The notes beneath the pieces were generated by a model. It was not told where the DNA came from, did not search any database, and worked only from the letters and a program-made list of their open reading frames with translations. Position numbers and translations under genes: made by a program. Shown one piece after another: positions 16,811-25,820 of a DNA stretch of 64,000 nt. Origin of the DNA: Microbacterium timonense (GTDB lineage: Bacteria; Actinomycetota; Actinomycetes; Actinomycetales; Microbacteriaceae). Within the stretch, counting starts at the first letter, position 1. Every line of letters begins with the position of its first letter. Location: NCBI RefSeq assembly GCF_900292075.1, contig NZ_OLMV01000001.1, forward strand, positions 984,977 to 1,048,976, read 5' to 3'.

Positions 16811-18088
16811 TCAGCGGCTCGGCGCGCGGGACGCCAATCGGATGCGTCGGACAGCAGCGGTGACGCCGAGCGCCACCAGTATAGCCGCCGTGGTGGCCAA
16901 GGTGAGCGGCAGCGTCCCATACAGGAGGGTGTTCCGGTCGGGCAGGAGCGGCGACGCCGCGCGTGTGGCCGTCTCGGCGTCCGGCAGCGGGGGCACCTCG
17001 ACGGGAGCGGCGGGCTCCTGCGGCAGCGGCGCCGCCGGCGCACGCCGGTACAGCCGTACCCAGTCCTGCAGACTGCCCATCGGGTTCGCGCTGACGGTCG
17101 GGACGCTCGCCGAGACGGCGGCGGCGGCATCCACCAGGCCATAGCCGTACAGCAGGTCCGGCACGTCGGTCGCACCGGCAGCCGGCCGCGCCGTCTTCAC
17201 GATCCGGTTGATCACGTTGTTCGCGTCCAGCTCGGGGTGCGCCGAGCGCACGAGCGCCGCGATCCCCGCCACGATGGGCGCGGCGCCGCTCGTGCCGTCC
17301 CACGAGACGAGCGTGGAATCGGCCGAGACGCCGATCAGCTCTTCGCTGGGCGCCGACACGCCGATCGTGATGCCCTGGGTCGACGCGTCGATGCTGGCCT
17401 TGCCCGATCGGTCGACACCTCCCACGGTCAGCACGCCGGGGATGGTGGCGGGAGCGCCCACGCGCGTGGTGCCGCTGCCCCGGTTGCCCGCCGCCACCAC
17501 CACGACCACGTCGTGGTCGAAGGCATACAGGAAGGCGTCGTCCCAGCTCTCGGGCCAGTCCGGGACGTTCGTCGTCAGCGACATGTTGATCACGTCGGCC
17601 CCGTTGTCGACGGACCACCGGATGGCGTCGGCGATCTGCTCGGAGAACGATCGCGGAGCCGACGAGCCGAAGGCGACCGACACCGAGAGCAGCTGCGCCT
17701 CCGGTGCCACGCCGATCATGCCTGTGCCGGGCCCGGTGCCCCGACCTGCCGCGAGCGAGGCGACCCAGCTGCCGTGATCGGCATCCACGGCGCCGACGGG
17801 GGTTCGCCCGTCGGGTGACCCGGCGCCCGAGACGTCCGTCCCGCCGGCGACCGCTCCGTCGAACTCCACGGGGCCACGGCCGATGCCGGTGTCGATGATC
17901 GCGATCTTGGTGCCTGCGCCGCGGGTGGTCTCCCAGGCCCTCTCGATGCCGTAGTCGGCGAGCCAGTACTCCGCCGCCCGCACGGGATCGGTCCCGGGCG
18001 TGGTCGCGGCCTGTGCCGCGGAGGGGGCGACGACCAGACCCGTCGCGACGATGGCCGATGCCACCGCCGAGAGCACGCGGCCGCTCAT
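16811..18088 (-). CDS. Mycosin-like subtilisin (S8) serine protease, membrane anchored
   Basis: 425 residues with a signal peptide (1-28, ending AAQA), a subtilase domain with catalytic D66 (IIDTGIG), H105 (DADHGSW), oxyanion N202 (AAGNRG) and S267 (DGTSGAA), a proline-rich linker, and one C-terminal transmembrane helix (PLTLATTAAILVALGVTAAV) with a basic tail. This is the mycosin layout known from type VII secretion, yet no ESX genes occur here. ATG 18088 overlaps the DUF501 stop by four bases, implying coupling. It lies 22 nt upstream of ndh in the same orientation. Confidence 0.88.
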   Translation of the reverse strand: MSGRVLSAVASAIVATGLVVAPSAAQAATTPGTDPVRAAEYWLADYGIERAWETTRGAGTKIAIIDTGIGRGPVEFDGAVAGGTDVSGAGSPDGRTPVGAVDADHGSWVASLAAGRGTGPGTGMIGVAPEAQLLSVSVAFGSSAPRSFSEQIADAIRWSVDNGADVINMSLTTNVPDWPESWDDAFLYAFDHDVVVVVAAGNRGSGTTRVGAPATIPGVLTVGGVDRSGKASIDASTQGITIGVSAPSEELIGVSADSTLVSWDGTSGAAPIVAGIAALVRSAHPELDANNVINRIVKTARPAAGATDVPDLLYGYGLVDAAAAVSASVPTVSANPMGSLQDWVRLYRRAPAAPLPQEPAAPVEVPPLPDAETATRAASPLLPDRNTLLYGTLPLTLATTAAILVALGVTAAVRRIRLASRAPSR

Positions 18089-18603
18089 CCGTCCGAGCCC
18101 GGCCGCGCGCACACGCACCGTGCGGGAGACCAGCTCGACATCGCGAGCGCCCGATCGCCGATCGGGTTGACCCCTGGCCCGGCCGCCAGCGCATGACCGG
18201 CCAGCGCGTGCAGGCATTTCACGCGCGTCGGCATGCCGCCCGCGGAGATGCCGTCGATCTCCTCGACGTGGCCGTACGCCGCGCGATCTTCGAGGTACGC
18301 CTCGTGGGCGCGCCGGTACGCCTGGGCCACCTCGTCGTCGGCCGCGAGCTCGTCGGACAGCTCCCGCATCACGTGGTCCGCCTCGAGCATCGACATCGCG
18401 GCCGTGGCCGCCGGATGCGTCAGGTAGTAGAACGTGGGGAACGGCGTGCCGTCCGGCAGCCGGGGCGACGTCGCGACCACCGTCGGATTGCCGCACACGC
18501 AGCGGGCGGCGATGCCGACGACCCCTCGGGCGGGCCGGCCGAGCTGCTCGCGGAGCACCTCGAGATCGGCGTCGCTGACAGGGGGGAACGGCGGGGTCGT
18601 CAC
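18085..18603 (-). CDS. DUF501 domain protein
   Basis: 172 residues of the DUF501 family, always found near eno and ftsB in actinobacteria (Rv1025 position). Conserved cysteines appear in RCVCGNP and in VKCLH, and FPTFYYLTHPA and GGMPTRVKCLHALAGHALA are recognisable family blocks; a metal site is plausible but unproven. The C-terminal tail after NPIGDRAL is species-specific and reaches into the S8 start. GTG 18603 follows TAGCCT by 6 nt (leaderless). Confidence 0.88.
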   Translation of the reverse strand: MTTPPFPPVSDADLEVLREQLGRPARGVVGIAARCVCGNPTVVATSPRLPDGTPFPTFYYLTHPAATAAMSMLEADHVMRELSDELAADDEVAQAYRRAHEAYLEDRAAYGHVEEIDGISAGGMPTRVKCLHALAGHALAAGPGVNPIGDRALAMSSWSPARCVCARPGSDG

Positions 18604-18609
18604 TCTTCC

Positions 18610-18615
18610 AGGCTA
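18610..18615 (-). promoter_or_regulatory. -10 box of leaderless DUF501 promoter
   Basis: TAGCCT, GGAAGA, then GTG 18603. It gives DUF501 and the protease a promoter separate from eno-ftsB. Confidence 0.6.
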
Positions 18616-18678
18616 GCGGCGACGCCTGGGACGGCGCTGGACCGCCGGGGCGAGACGGATGCCCCGTTCCGCCGCCGA

Positions 18679-19227
18679 CTACGGAGTCGGTGTGGGCGAG
18701 GGCGCCGGGTCGGGTACGCCGACGGTCAGCGGCGCGACGGTTTGAGCCAGGCCCGCCTCGGTGACGGAGCGCACCAGCTGCGCCATCCAGTCGGTGTGGG
18801 CTGCTTCCAGCTCGTCGCTGACCGGTTCCTGCTCCTGGGGCGCCAGCTCGGGCGGGAGGTCGTCGTCCACGAGGTAGACCACCTCGCCGGGCTTGACGTA
18901 GTAGAGGCGCTCACGCGCCTGCGTGGTGATGTACGCCGGGTCCTGCCAGCGCTCCCGCTGGGATTCCAGGTCGGCCACCTGGTCCCGGCTCAGCTGCACG
19001 GCGGCTCGGAGTGCGGCGATCTGCTGCCGCTGATCCACGTACATGCCGATCGTGGGCACCAGGACGAAGGCCGCCAGCACCACGAGGCCCATCATGATGA
19101 CCATGAACCCCGAGAGACGGATGCCGCCCAGCCAACCGCGCACGTCGACGGCGCGTTGTGCTGCGGCGGGCCGGCGCCCGGCACCCCGTCTCCGGGTACG
19201 AGAAGGGGGAGCCGTCGTCTTGGCCAC
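18679..19227 (-). CDS. ftsB: FtsB/DivIC-like septum formation initiator
   Basis: 182 residues. A basic cytoplasmic N terminus is followed by one transmembrane helix at about 39-62, then an extracytoplasmic coiled coil (QQIAALRAAVQLSRDQVADLESQ) and the conserved RWQDPAYITTQARERLYYVKPGE block of the septum-initiator family. FtsB joins FtsL and FtsQ in the divisome. The C terminus is acidic and ends in PTPTP repeats. GGGAGG precedes GTG 19227. Position between eno and DUF501 is the usual actinobacterial order. Confidence 0.9.
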   Translation of the reverse strand: MAKTTAPPSRTRRRGAGRRPAAAQRAVDVRGWLGGIRLSGFMVIMMGLVVLAAFVLVPTIGMYVDQRQQIAALRAAVQLSRDQVADLESQRERWQDPAYITTQARERLYYVKPGEVVYLVDDDLPPELAPQEQEPVSDELEAAHTDWMAQLVRSVTEAGLAQTVAPLTVGVPDPAPSPTPTP

Positions 19228-19242
19228 GGCTCCCCCTCCCTC

Positions 19243-19262
19243 GATCCCGCCGCGGCGGGATC
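19243..19262 (-). terminator. 20-bp palindrome between eno and ftsB
   Basis: Perfect palindrome GATCCCGCCGCGGCGGGATC in the 55-nt gap; a partial terminator that would lower ftsB expression relative to eno. Confidence 0.5.
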
Positions 19263-19282
19263 TTCACGACGCTCTCAGCGCA

Positions 19283-20689
<1,407 letters not shown>

Positions 20690-21358
20690 CTAGCTCACGA
20701 GCGCGATCGCGATGCCGTCGTAGCCTTTGGCATCCAGCGTCTGGATCGCGGTCGCATCGAAGCGTGAGTCGCGCGCGAGCATCTCGAGGCCGCGCTGCAC
20801 GCCGATGATCTGCGGATTCTCCGTCGCTGGATTGGCGACCTCGCCGGCGCGCACCGTGTTGTCCACGATGACGACGGTCCCGGTTCTGCCCAGCCGCGCG
20901 GCCCAGTCCAGGTAGATCGTGTTCGATTCCTTGTCGGCATCGATGAACACGAGGTCGAACGGCTCGCCTCCCTCCAATGTGGGCAGCACGTCGGCGGCGC
21001 GACCGAGCCGGATGTCCACCTTGTCGCTCACGCCGGCGCGCTCCAGGTTCGCCCGCGCGATCTCGGCGTTGCGCCGTTCGGCCTCGATCGTCACGATGTG
21101 ACCATCGGCCGGGATGCCGCGGGCCAGCCAGATCGTCGAGTAGGCGCCGAGCGTGCCGATCTCCAGCACCCGGCGCGCTCCTGACATGCGGGCGATCAGG
21201 TGGAGGAGCTTGCCGTTGACGGGAGCGACCTCGATGGCCGGCAGCCCGGCGTCGTTCTGATCGGCCACCGCCTGCTCCAGCCCCGGGTCGTGGCCCACGA
21301 GCAGCTCGGTCAGGTAGGTGTCGACACGTCGCCAGGTCTCGGGGGTGGGGTCCGCCAT
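20690..21358 (-). CDS. SAM-dependent O-methyltransferase (family 3, catechol type)
   Basis: 222 residues of the class I methyltransferase fold seen in CCoAOMT/COMT-like bacterial proteins. VLEIGTLGAYSTIWLA (67-82) is the SAM-binding motif I, VTIEAE ends in the acidic ribose contact, and FDLVFIDADKESNTIYLDW supplies the metal ligand and catalytic region; IVDNTVRAGEV follows. A divalent metal and a catechol-like or small phenolic acceptor are expected, but the substrate cannot be inferred. ATG 21358; stands alone. Confidence 0.88.
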   Translation of the reverse strand: MADPTPETWRRVDTYLTELLVGHDPGLEQAVADQNDAGLPAIEVAPVNGKLLHLIARMSGARRVLEIGTLGAYSTIWLARGIPADGHIVTIEAERRNAEIARANLERAGVSDKVDIRLGRAADVLPTLEGGEPFDLVFIDADKESNTIYLDWAARLGRTGTVVIVDNTVRAGEVANPATENPQIIGVQRGLEMLARDSRFDATAIQTLDAKGYDGIAIALVS

Positions 21359-21400
21359 CCCCCCAGCAAATCCGGCCGCTGCGCGCAGGTCAAGAGCCGG

Positions 21401-22402
21401 TCACACGGTCGCTCGCCGCGCGACGAGGGCCTGCAGCAGCGCGGCTGCGGTCTGGGCATCCGAAACCGTGACGACGAATCGCCGGCCGGAGCGCCGAGTG
21501 ACCTCGAGGGCCTCTCCGGCGCGCAGCACGATCCCGAACCTGCGCCCGGTGCCGAGGCGGACGCCCCAGCCACCGAACTCCCCCATCGGATCGACGTGCA
21601 CCCGTGCGGCGGATTCCACGTCGTCCAGCGGCACGTGAAAGCGCGGGATGCCGAGCACCGAGTCAACGTGGAGTCCGGTCTCGTCGACGCGGACGTGGAA
21701 CGCGACCGTCGTGCCGGCCGACACGAGCAGCACCAGCGCCACCCCGGTCAGCAGCCAGGTGACGCCCGCGGCGACGCCGGTGACCCACGCCACGACGGCC
21801 GCCAGAGTGACCAGCACGACGGCGACCGTGATCGCCACGGCAGCACCGGGCACCATCGCCGTCGACCGCAGCCACAGCGCTCTCTCGGTGGGACCGAGTG
21901 CGAGCGGGGCCGCCGCGGGGGCTGCGGCATCCGCCGTCCGCTGGGAGGGCTGGATGAACCAGGCAGCGACGCCCGCGGCGAGCCCGGCGACGAGCGAGAC
22001 CCCCAGCGGCACCCAGACCGGCGGAGTCGCCGCGGCACTGTCCAGGCCCGCCTGCATGGCGAGCGTCCACGTGAGGGCGACCGTGACCAGCACCGATGTG
22101 CCGGCGGCGATGGCGCCCATCAGCCGGTACGTCGCCCCGGCGTCTCCGCCACGAAGCCCCGGCAGCGATGGCAGCGCCATCAGCAGCGGCAGCCCGAGGC
22201 CGAGCAGAGCCGTCGACAGCGGCTGCGTCCAGGCGGGAGCGAACCCGTCCGGCTCGCCGTCAGGGCCCCAGTGCACCGCGATGGTCGCAGGCAGCCCGGG
22301 CAAGAGCACGAGCTGCACGACGACGCCGATGGCGACGACCGCCACAGGCAGCCACACGGCGACCAGGACGAAGCGGCGCAGGGGCAGATCGGGACGGTTC
22401 AT
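21401..22402 (-). CDS. DUF1648 membrane protein
   Basis: 333 residues with about five to six transmembrane segments. The N-terminal LPGLPATIAVHWGPDGEPDGF block between helices 1 and 2 is the DUF1648 signature. The C-terminal 100 residues are soluble, beta-rich, and end in a PH-like part (FHVPLDDVESAARVHVDP, GRRFGIVLRAGEALEVTRRSGRRF). ATG 22402 overlaps the CPBP stop by four bases, so the two are coupled. With the GntR gene upstream it forms a three-gene cassette like B. subtilis YtrA-type or SdpI-related loci; a role in envelope stress is a guess. Confidence 0.8.
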   Translation of the reverse strand: MNRPDLPLRRFVLVAVWLPVAVVAIGVVVQLVLLPGLPATIAVHWGPDGEPDGFAPAWTQPLSTALLGLGLPLLMALPSLPGLRGGDAGATYRLMGAIAAGTSVLVTVALTWTLAMQAGLDSAAATPPVWVPLGVSLVAGLAAGVAAWFIQPSQRTADAAAPAAAPLALGPTERALWLRSTAMVPGAAVAITVAVVLVTLAAVVAWVTGVAAGVTWLLTGVALVLLVSAGTTVAFHVRVDETGLHVDSVLGIPRFHVPLDDVESAARVHVDPMGEFGGWGVRLGTGRRFGIVLRAGEALEVTRRSGRRFVVTVSDAQTAAALLQALVARRATV

Positions 22403-23448
22403 CGGTCCTCACCTCGGGAAGCCTGATCGGCGGCGGGAGCGCTGTCGCCGGCCGCGGCGGTGGCGGTGGCGGTCGCGCGATTGTGTCGGACATGTGAGGA
22501 CGGCTCCGGCGGGCTTCCGACCCGGAACTGGCGGAGCAGGGCGATGACCGCCACGCAGGCGGCCACGACCAGCCAGGCCACGACGCCCAACGCACCGACG
22601 AGCGCGAGGTCAGGCGTCTGGCCGGCCGCCGCGAGGATGAGCACGAGCCCACCGGCGGCGTTGAGCGAGCCATGGGCGATCACAGCCGGCCACAGTGACG
22701 TGCTGCGAATCCGCAGCCAGCCGAGCAGCACGCCCCAGGCGAGGCATCCCCCCACCATGAACAGCACGCCCGTGACGTCGGCACGCCCGAAGTTGTAGCC
22801 GAGCAGGATGATCGGCGCGTGCCACACCCCCCAGATCGCGCCGGTGAGGAGCACAGCCGGCCAGGGTCCCAGCGGCAGCAGCGCGGTCTGGAGCCAGCCC
22901 CGCCAACCGAGCTCCTCACCGAAGGCGAGGACGCTGTTGACGACTGCGCCGACCGGGAGCGCCAGCAGCTGGATCGCGGCGAGCACCCCGATGGGCGGCA
23001 GCGGGACGCCGGACGGCGTCGCCGCCGCGACCTGCTCGGCGAAGCCCGAGAACCCGATGAGGTCCAGTCGCACCAGGCCGAGGGCACCTGCGACGAGCGC
23101 CGTGAGGACGATGACGACGATGGGCAGCACGAGACCGAGCACGAGGAAGAGAACGAAGCGCCCCGCGGGCCGCAGCGGCCAGATGCCCAGGAACCGCAGA
23201 CGCCCCGTCGCCGGCATGCGGAACGCGAAGCCGACGATCACCGCAGCCAGCGCGGGGGTGAACATCATGAGCGGCAGCAGCAGTCCGCTCAGCGGTGACG
23301 CCAGCCCCTCCCCCAGCCACAGGGGCAGCGTCACGAGCCAGGCCGAGCCGCACGCGAGAAGGACGAACGCGGTCACCGCCGGCCACGGAACGCGGCCGAC
23401 CGCGGGCGCGGCACCGGCGGCAGGGTCAGCGGGGTGAGCGGTCGTCAT
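22399..23448 (-). CDS. CPBP family intramembrane protease (Abi)
   Basis: 349 residues with about eight helices. Family motifs are present: FGEELGWRGWLQ (glutamates and arginine of motif 1), GAIWGVWHAPII (motif 2 histidine) and AHGSLNAAG (motif 3). CPBP proteins are Rce1-like glutamate peptidases of the membrane, some conferring bacteriocin self-immunity. The C-terminal 50 residues are a charged, Ala/Thr-rich tail. It overlaps the GntR gene by 23 bp and the DUF1648 gene by 4 bp, so the cassette is one transcript. Confidence 0.87.
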   Translation of the reverse strand: MTTAHPADPAAGAAPAVGRVPWPAVTAFVLLACGSAWLVTLPLWLGEGLASPLSGLLLPLMMFTPALAAVIVGFAFRMPATGRLRFLGIWPLRPAGRFVLFLVLGLVLPIVVIVLTALVAGALGLVRLDLIGFSGFAEQVAAATPSGVPLPPIGVLAAIQLLALPVGAVVNSVLAFGEELGWRGWLQTALLPLGPWPAVLLTGAIWGVWHAPIILLGYNFGRADVTGVLFMVGGCLAWGVLLGWLRIRSTSLWPAVIAHGSLNAAGGLVLILAAAGQTPDLALVGALGVVAWLVVAACVAVIALLRQFRVGSPPEPSSHVRHNRATATATAAAGDSAPAADQASRGEDR

Positions 23449-23797
23449 GGCTGGCGATCTCCTTCACGAGTGCGGCGAGCGCGTCGGGGGGCAGACCCGC
23501 GGCGCGAGCACGCGCGACGAGTCCCTGGATGTCGTGGTGAAGACCCGCGAGCGCGTCGGCCTGCGCGGTCACGACCGCACCGCGTCCGCGGCGCAGCTCG
23601 ACGAGTCCCTCATCGCGCAGGTCTTGATAGGCGTGCAGCACGGTGTGGACGTTCACCCCGAGTGCGGCGGCGATCTCGCGGGCCGCCGGCAGCCGGTCGC
23701 CGGCGCGCACCCGCCCGGAGGCGGCATCCGCTCGCACCGAGGCGGCGATCTGCGCGAACAGCGCCATCTCGCTCTCGGGGTCTATCCGCACCAACAC
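23426..23797 (-). CDS. GntR family (YtrA type) transcriptional regulator
   Basis: 123 residues: an N-terminal winged helix (residues about 10-78, including RLPAAREIAAALGVNVHTVLHAYQDLRDEGLVE) and only a short helical C terminus, the YtrA subfamily layout. It starts at GTG 23797. An AT-rich imperfect palindrome directly upstream is probably its own operator, and the downstream CPBP and DUF1648 genes are its likely targets. YtrA regulators usually respond to cell-wall or membrane stress; the signal here is unknown. Confidence 0.88.
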   Translation of the reverse strand: MLVRIDPESEMALFAQIAASVRADAASGRVRAGDRLPAAREIAAALGVNVHTVLHAYQDLRDEGLVELRRGRGAVVTAQADALAGLHHDIQGLVARARAAGLPPDALAALVKEIASHDDRSPR

Positions 23798-23804
23798 GTG
23801 CTAA

Positions 23805-23821
23805 TTCTATATCAACTAGAA
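23805..23821 (-). promoter_or_regulatory. Candidate GntR operator
   Basis: TTCTA TATCAAC TAGAA, an inverted repeat in an AT-rich island unusual for this genome, 8 nt upstream of the gntR-type start. It lies where a -10 element would be. Confidence 0.5.
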
Positions 23822-23881
23822 CAATTGTCGCCAGTCGCCAATGGGATCGCCGTGCGTGTCGATCCCGGTCATGCTGGACGC

Positions 23882-24394
23882 ATGCGCGTGACCCCTCGCC
23901 GCCTCGCCGTCGGCATGAGCCTGTGGATCCCGAACCTGTTCAGCGGCATCCGCGTCCGCCGGTTCGCGGACGACTGGACCAGTGCGACCGTCGAACTGCA
24001 CGTCAACGTGTTCACGCGCAACTACGTCAAGACGGCCTTCGGCGGATCCATGTCGGCGATGACCGACCCGTACTACTTCATGCTGGTCATGCATCAGCTC
24101 GGACGCGACTACGTGGTGTGGGACACCCGAGGCGAGATCGAGTTCCTCAAGCCGGGGCGCGGCGTGCTGACCGCGCAGTTCACCGTGCCGCGGGAGAAGG
24201 CCGCAGAATTGCGCGAGCGCGCCCGCGGCGGCGCGAAGGTGCTCGAGTGGTTCGAGACGGAGATCACCGATCGCTCTGGCGACGTGGTGGCACGCGTGCG
24301 GCGGGAGGTCTACGTCCGCGAGAAGAGGCGGGTCACACGGGCCGCGGCCGGCGACGGCATGCTCAGCGAGCGCCGCGATAGCGCGACGGAGTGA
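23882..24394 (+). CDS. DUF4442 hotdog-fold protein (thioesterase-like)
   Basis: 170 residues. The segment NVFTRNYVKTAFGGSMSAMTDPYYFML is the DUF4442 core, a hotdog-fold family related to acyl-CoA thioesterases; the catalytic residues are not certain. Met 23882 was chosen over a longer frame that runs back antisense through the GntR gene. Its 3' end overlaps the convergent AraC gene by 32 bp. A CATGCT box sits 6 nt before the start and may serve as a -10. Function unknown. Confidence 0.78.
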   Translation: MRVTPRRLAVGMSLWIPNLFSGIRVRRFADDWTSATVELHVNVFTRNYVKTAFGGSMSAMTDPYYFMLVMHQLGRDYVVWDTRGEIEFLKPGRGVLTAQFTVPREKAAELRERARGGAKVLEWFETEITDRSGDVVARVRREVYVREKRRVTRAAAGDGMLSERRDSATE

Positions 24395-25124
24395 ACCCCA
24401 GCACGGCGCGGAAGTCGTTCGTCAGGTGCGCCTGATCGGCATAGCCGAGCTCGGCGGCGATCTCGGCCAGCGGTGCGTCAGGATCCTCGCGCACGCGTTG
24501 GGCCGCCTCCTGGAGGCGGCGGCGCCGGATCATCGCCGCCGGTGAAAGCCCCACAGTGCGATGCGCCAGCCGTTGCAGCGTCCTCGCCGAGACGCGCAGC
24601 CGCTCTGCGGCGTCGTCCAAGCGGAGGACCGCGGCATCCGTCATGAGCAGGTCCGCCATCGCGTTCGCCAGGCGCCCGTCCGCGGTCGCCGGCGACGCCC
24701 GCCGGCTGAGCCATCGGGACACGGCACCCACCGCATCGCCGAGATCCGGCAAGGCGGCGGTGACGGTCTGCACCAGCTCCGGCGCGTGCAGCTCCACGTG
24801 CGTGTCCACCAGGGTGGCCGGCGCGTCGTGAAGCCGCACGAGCGCTGCGGGCCTGAGCACCGCCCCGACGGCCCACCCGCTCCCCCGCAGCTCCTTCTCG
24901 AAGGCCCGGGTGGTCGCCCCCCACAGGCCGACACCTTGCGGCTCGACGACGAGGTTGGCCGCCGGATATCCCAGGATCTGCTGACGCGAGGTCTCTCCGG
25001 CCGGCAGGTCCCATTGCGGAATCCAGAACCAGGCGACGAGCTCGGATGCCTCGGCGGGCGGCGGCAGCCGCGTCATGCGCGGCAGGTGCTCGGGGTAGAG
25101 CACGCCTCTCGTCGGGTCGGTCAC
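24363..25124 (-). CDS. AraC family transcriptional regulator
   Basis: 253 residues. The N-terminal domain resembles the DUF6597 sensor of actinobacterial AraC proteins, and the C-terminal 100 residues carry two helix-turn-helix units: LRLDDAAERLRVSARTLQRLAHRTVGLSPAAMIRRRRLQEA and DAPLAEIAAELGYADQAHLTNDFRAVLGFTPSRY. GTG 25124 follows TACCGT by 6 nt, so the message is probably leaderless. It is divergent from the VOC gene with a 94-bp gap, a likely target. Confidence 0.9.
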   Translation of the reverse strand: MTDPTRGVLYPEHLPRMTRLPPPAEASELVAWFWIPQWDLPAGETSRQQILGYPAANLVVEPQGVGLWGATTRAFEKELRGSGWAVGAVLRPAALVRLHDAPATLVDTHVELHAPELVQTVTAALPDLGDAVGAVSRWLSRRASPATADGRLANAMADLLMTDAAVLRLDDAAERLRVSARTLQRLAHRTVGLSPAAMIRRRRLQEAAQRVREDPDAPLAEIAAELGYADQAHLTNDFRAVLGFTPSRYRGAR

Positions 25125-25130
25125 AGCGCC

Positions 25131-25136
25131 ACGGTA
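25131..25136 (-). promoter_or_regulatory. -10 box of leaderless AraC promoter
   Basis: TACCGT, 6 nt, then GTG 25124. Confidence 0.55.
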
Positions 25137-25218
25137 GCGGCGGCGCCGACATTCGTCGGGGCGAGGATGGCGCGAATCTTCAAGCGCCCGGCACCGGCTG
25201 CGCCGGAACATCGATGTC

Positions 25219-25725
25219 ATGACCACGCAGAACACCGCCGGCGTGACCGGTTCCCACACGACCGACGGTCGCCCGAACACGGCGACCACCCTCACCCCGT
25301 TCCTCGCGATCCGCGGCGCGAAACAGGCGCTCGAGTTCTACAGGGACGTCTTCGGCGCCCGTGTCACCGACGTCACCGAGTTCGACGGCATGGTGGTGCA
25401 TGCCGGGCTGGACTTCGGGCTCGGACTCCTCCAGATCGGCGAGCCGACGCCCGCGTACGGCCTGGTGCCGGCGCCGGAGGGGGATGAGGACTGCTACTCG
25501 ATCGGGATCTATGTGCCCGACGTCGACGCGGTCACCGCCCGCGCGGTGGCGGCCGGCGCGACCGTGCGCGAGGAGCCCTCGACGTTCGTCTCTGGCGATC
25601 GGTTCGCGAGCATCCGCGATCCCTTCGGAGTGCGCTGGTCGGTCATGACGCGCGTGGAGGACCTCTCCGAGGAGGAGAGCGCTGCCCGCGTGGCCGAATG
25701 GGCGGCATCCGTCAGCGCCGGCTGA
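25219..25725 (+). CDS. VOC superfamily protein (PhnB/glyoxalase-like)
   Basis: 168 residues forming one PhnB-type VOC unit: TLTPFLAIRGAKQALEFYRDVFGA opens the first beta-alpha-beta module, VVHAGLDFGLGLLQIGE and YSIGIYVPDVDAVTARAVAAGA the second, and DRFASIRDPFGVRWSVMT is the C-terminal signature. Metal ligands of glyoxalase I are not complete, so this may bind an antibiotic or toxin rather than catalyse. Divergent from the AraC regulator, which probably controls it. ATG 25219 has only a weak GGAA ribosome site. Confidence 0.85.
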   Translation: MTTQNTAGVTGSHTTDGRPNTATTLTPFLAIRGAKQALEFYRDVFGARVTDVTEFDGMVVHAGLDFGLGLLQIGEPTPAYGLVPAPEGDEDCYSIGIYVPDVDAVTARAVAAGATVREEPSTFVSGDRFASIRDPFGVRWSVMTRVEDLSEEESAARVAEWAASVSAG

Positions 25726-25740
25726 CCCCGCACCTGGAGT

Positions 25741-25816
25741 CTTCAACAGGTCAACCGCGCTTCAACAGGAGATTCTGCGCGAAATCGTCCTGTGGAGCGT
25801 CGGTTCGCCTGTTGAG
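25741..25816. repeat. Long imperfect hairpin between convergent genes
   Basis: Arms of about 34 nt (left starting CTTCAACAGG, right ending CCTGTTGAG) pair with few mismatches around a 5-8 nt loop. The left arm itself contains CTTCAACAGG-like units twice. It fills the VOC/SGNH convergent gap and probably terminates both. Confidence 0.6.
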
Positions 25817-25820
25817 CACC

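Noticed and set aside
16811..16860. Part of a type VII secretion locus next to the mycosin
   Set aside because: Neighbouring genes are ndh, DUF501 and ftsB; no ESX component was seen.
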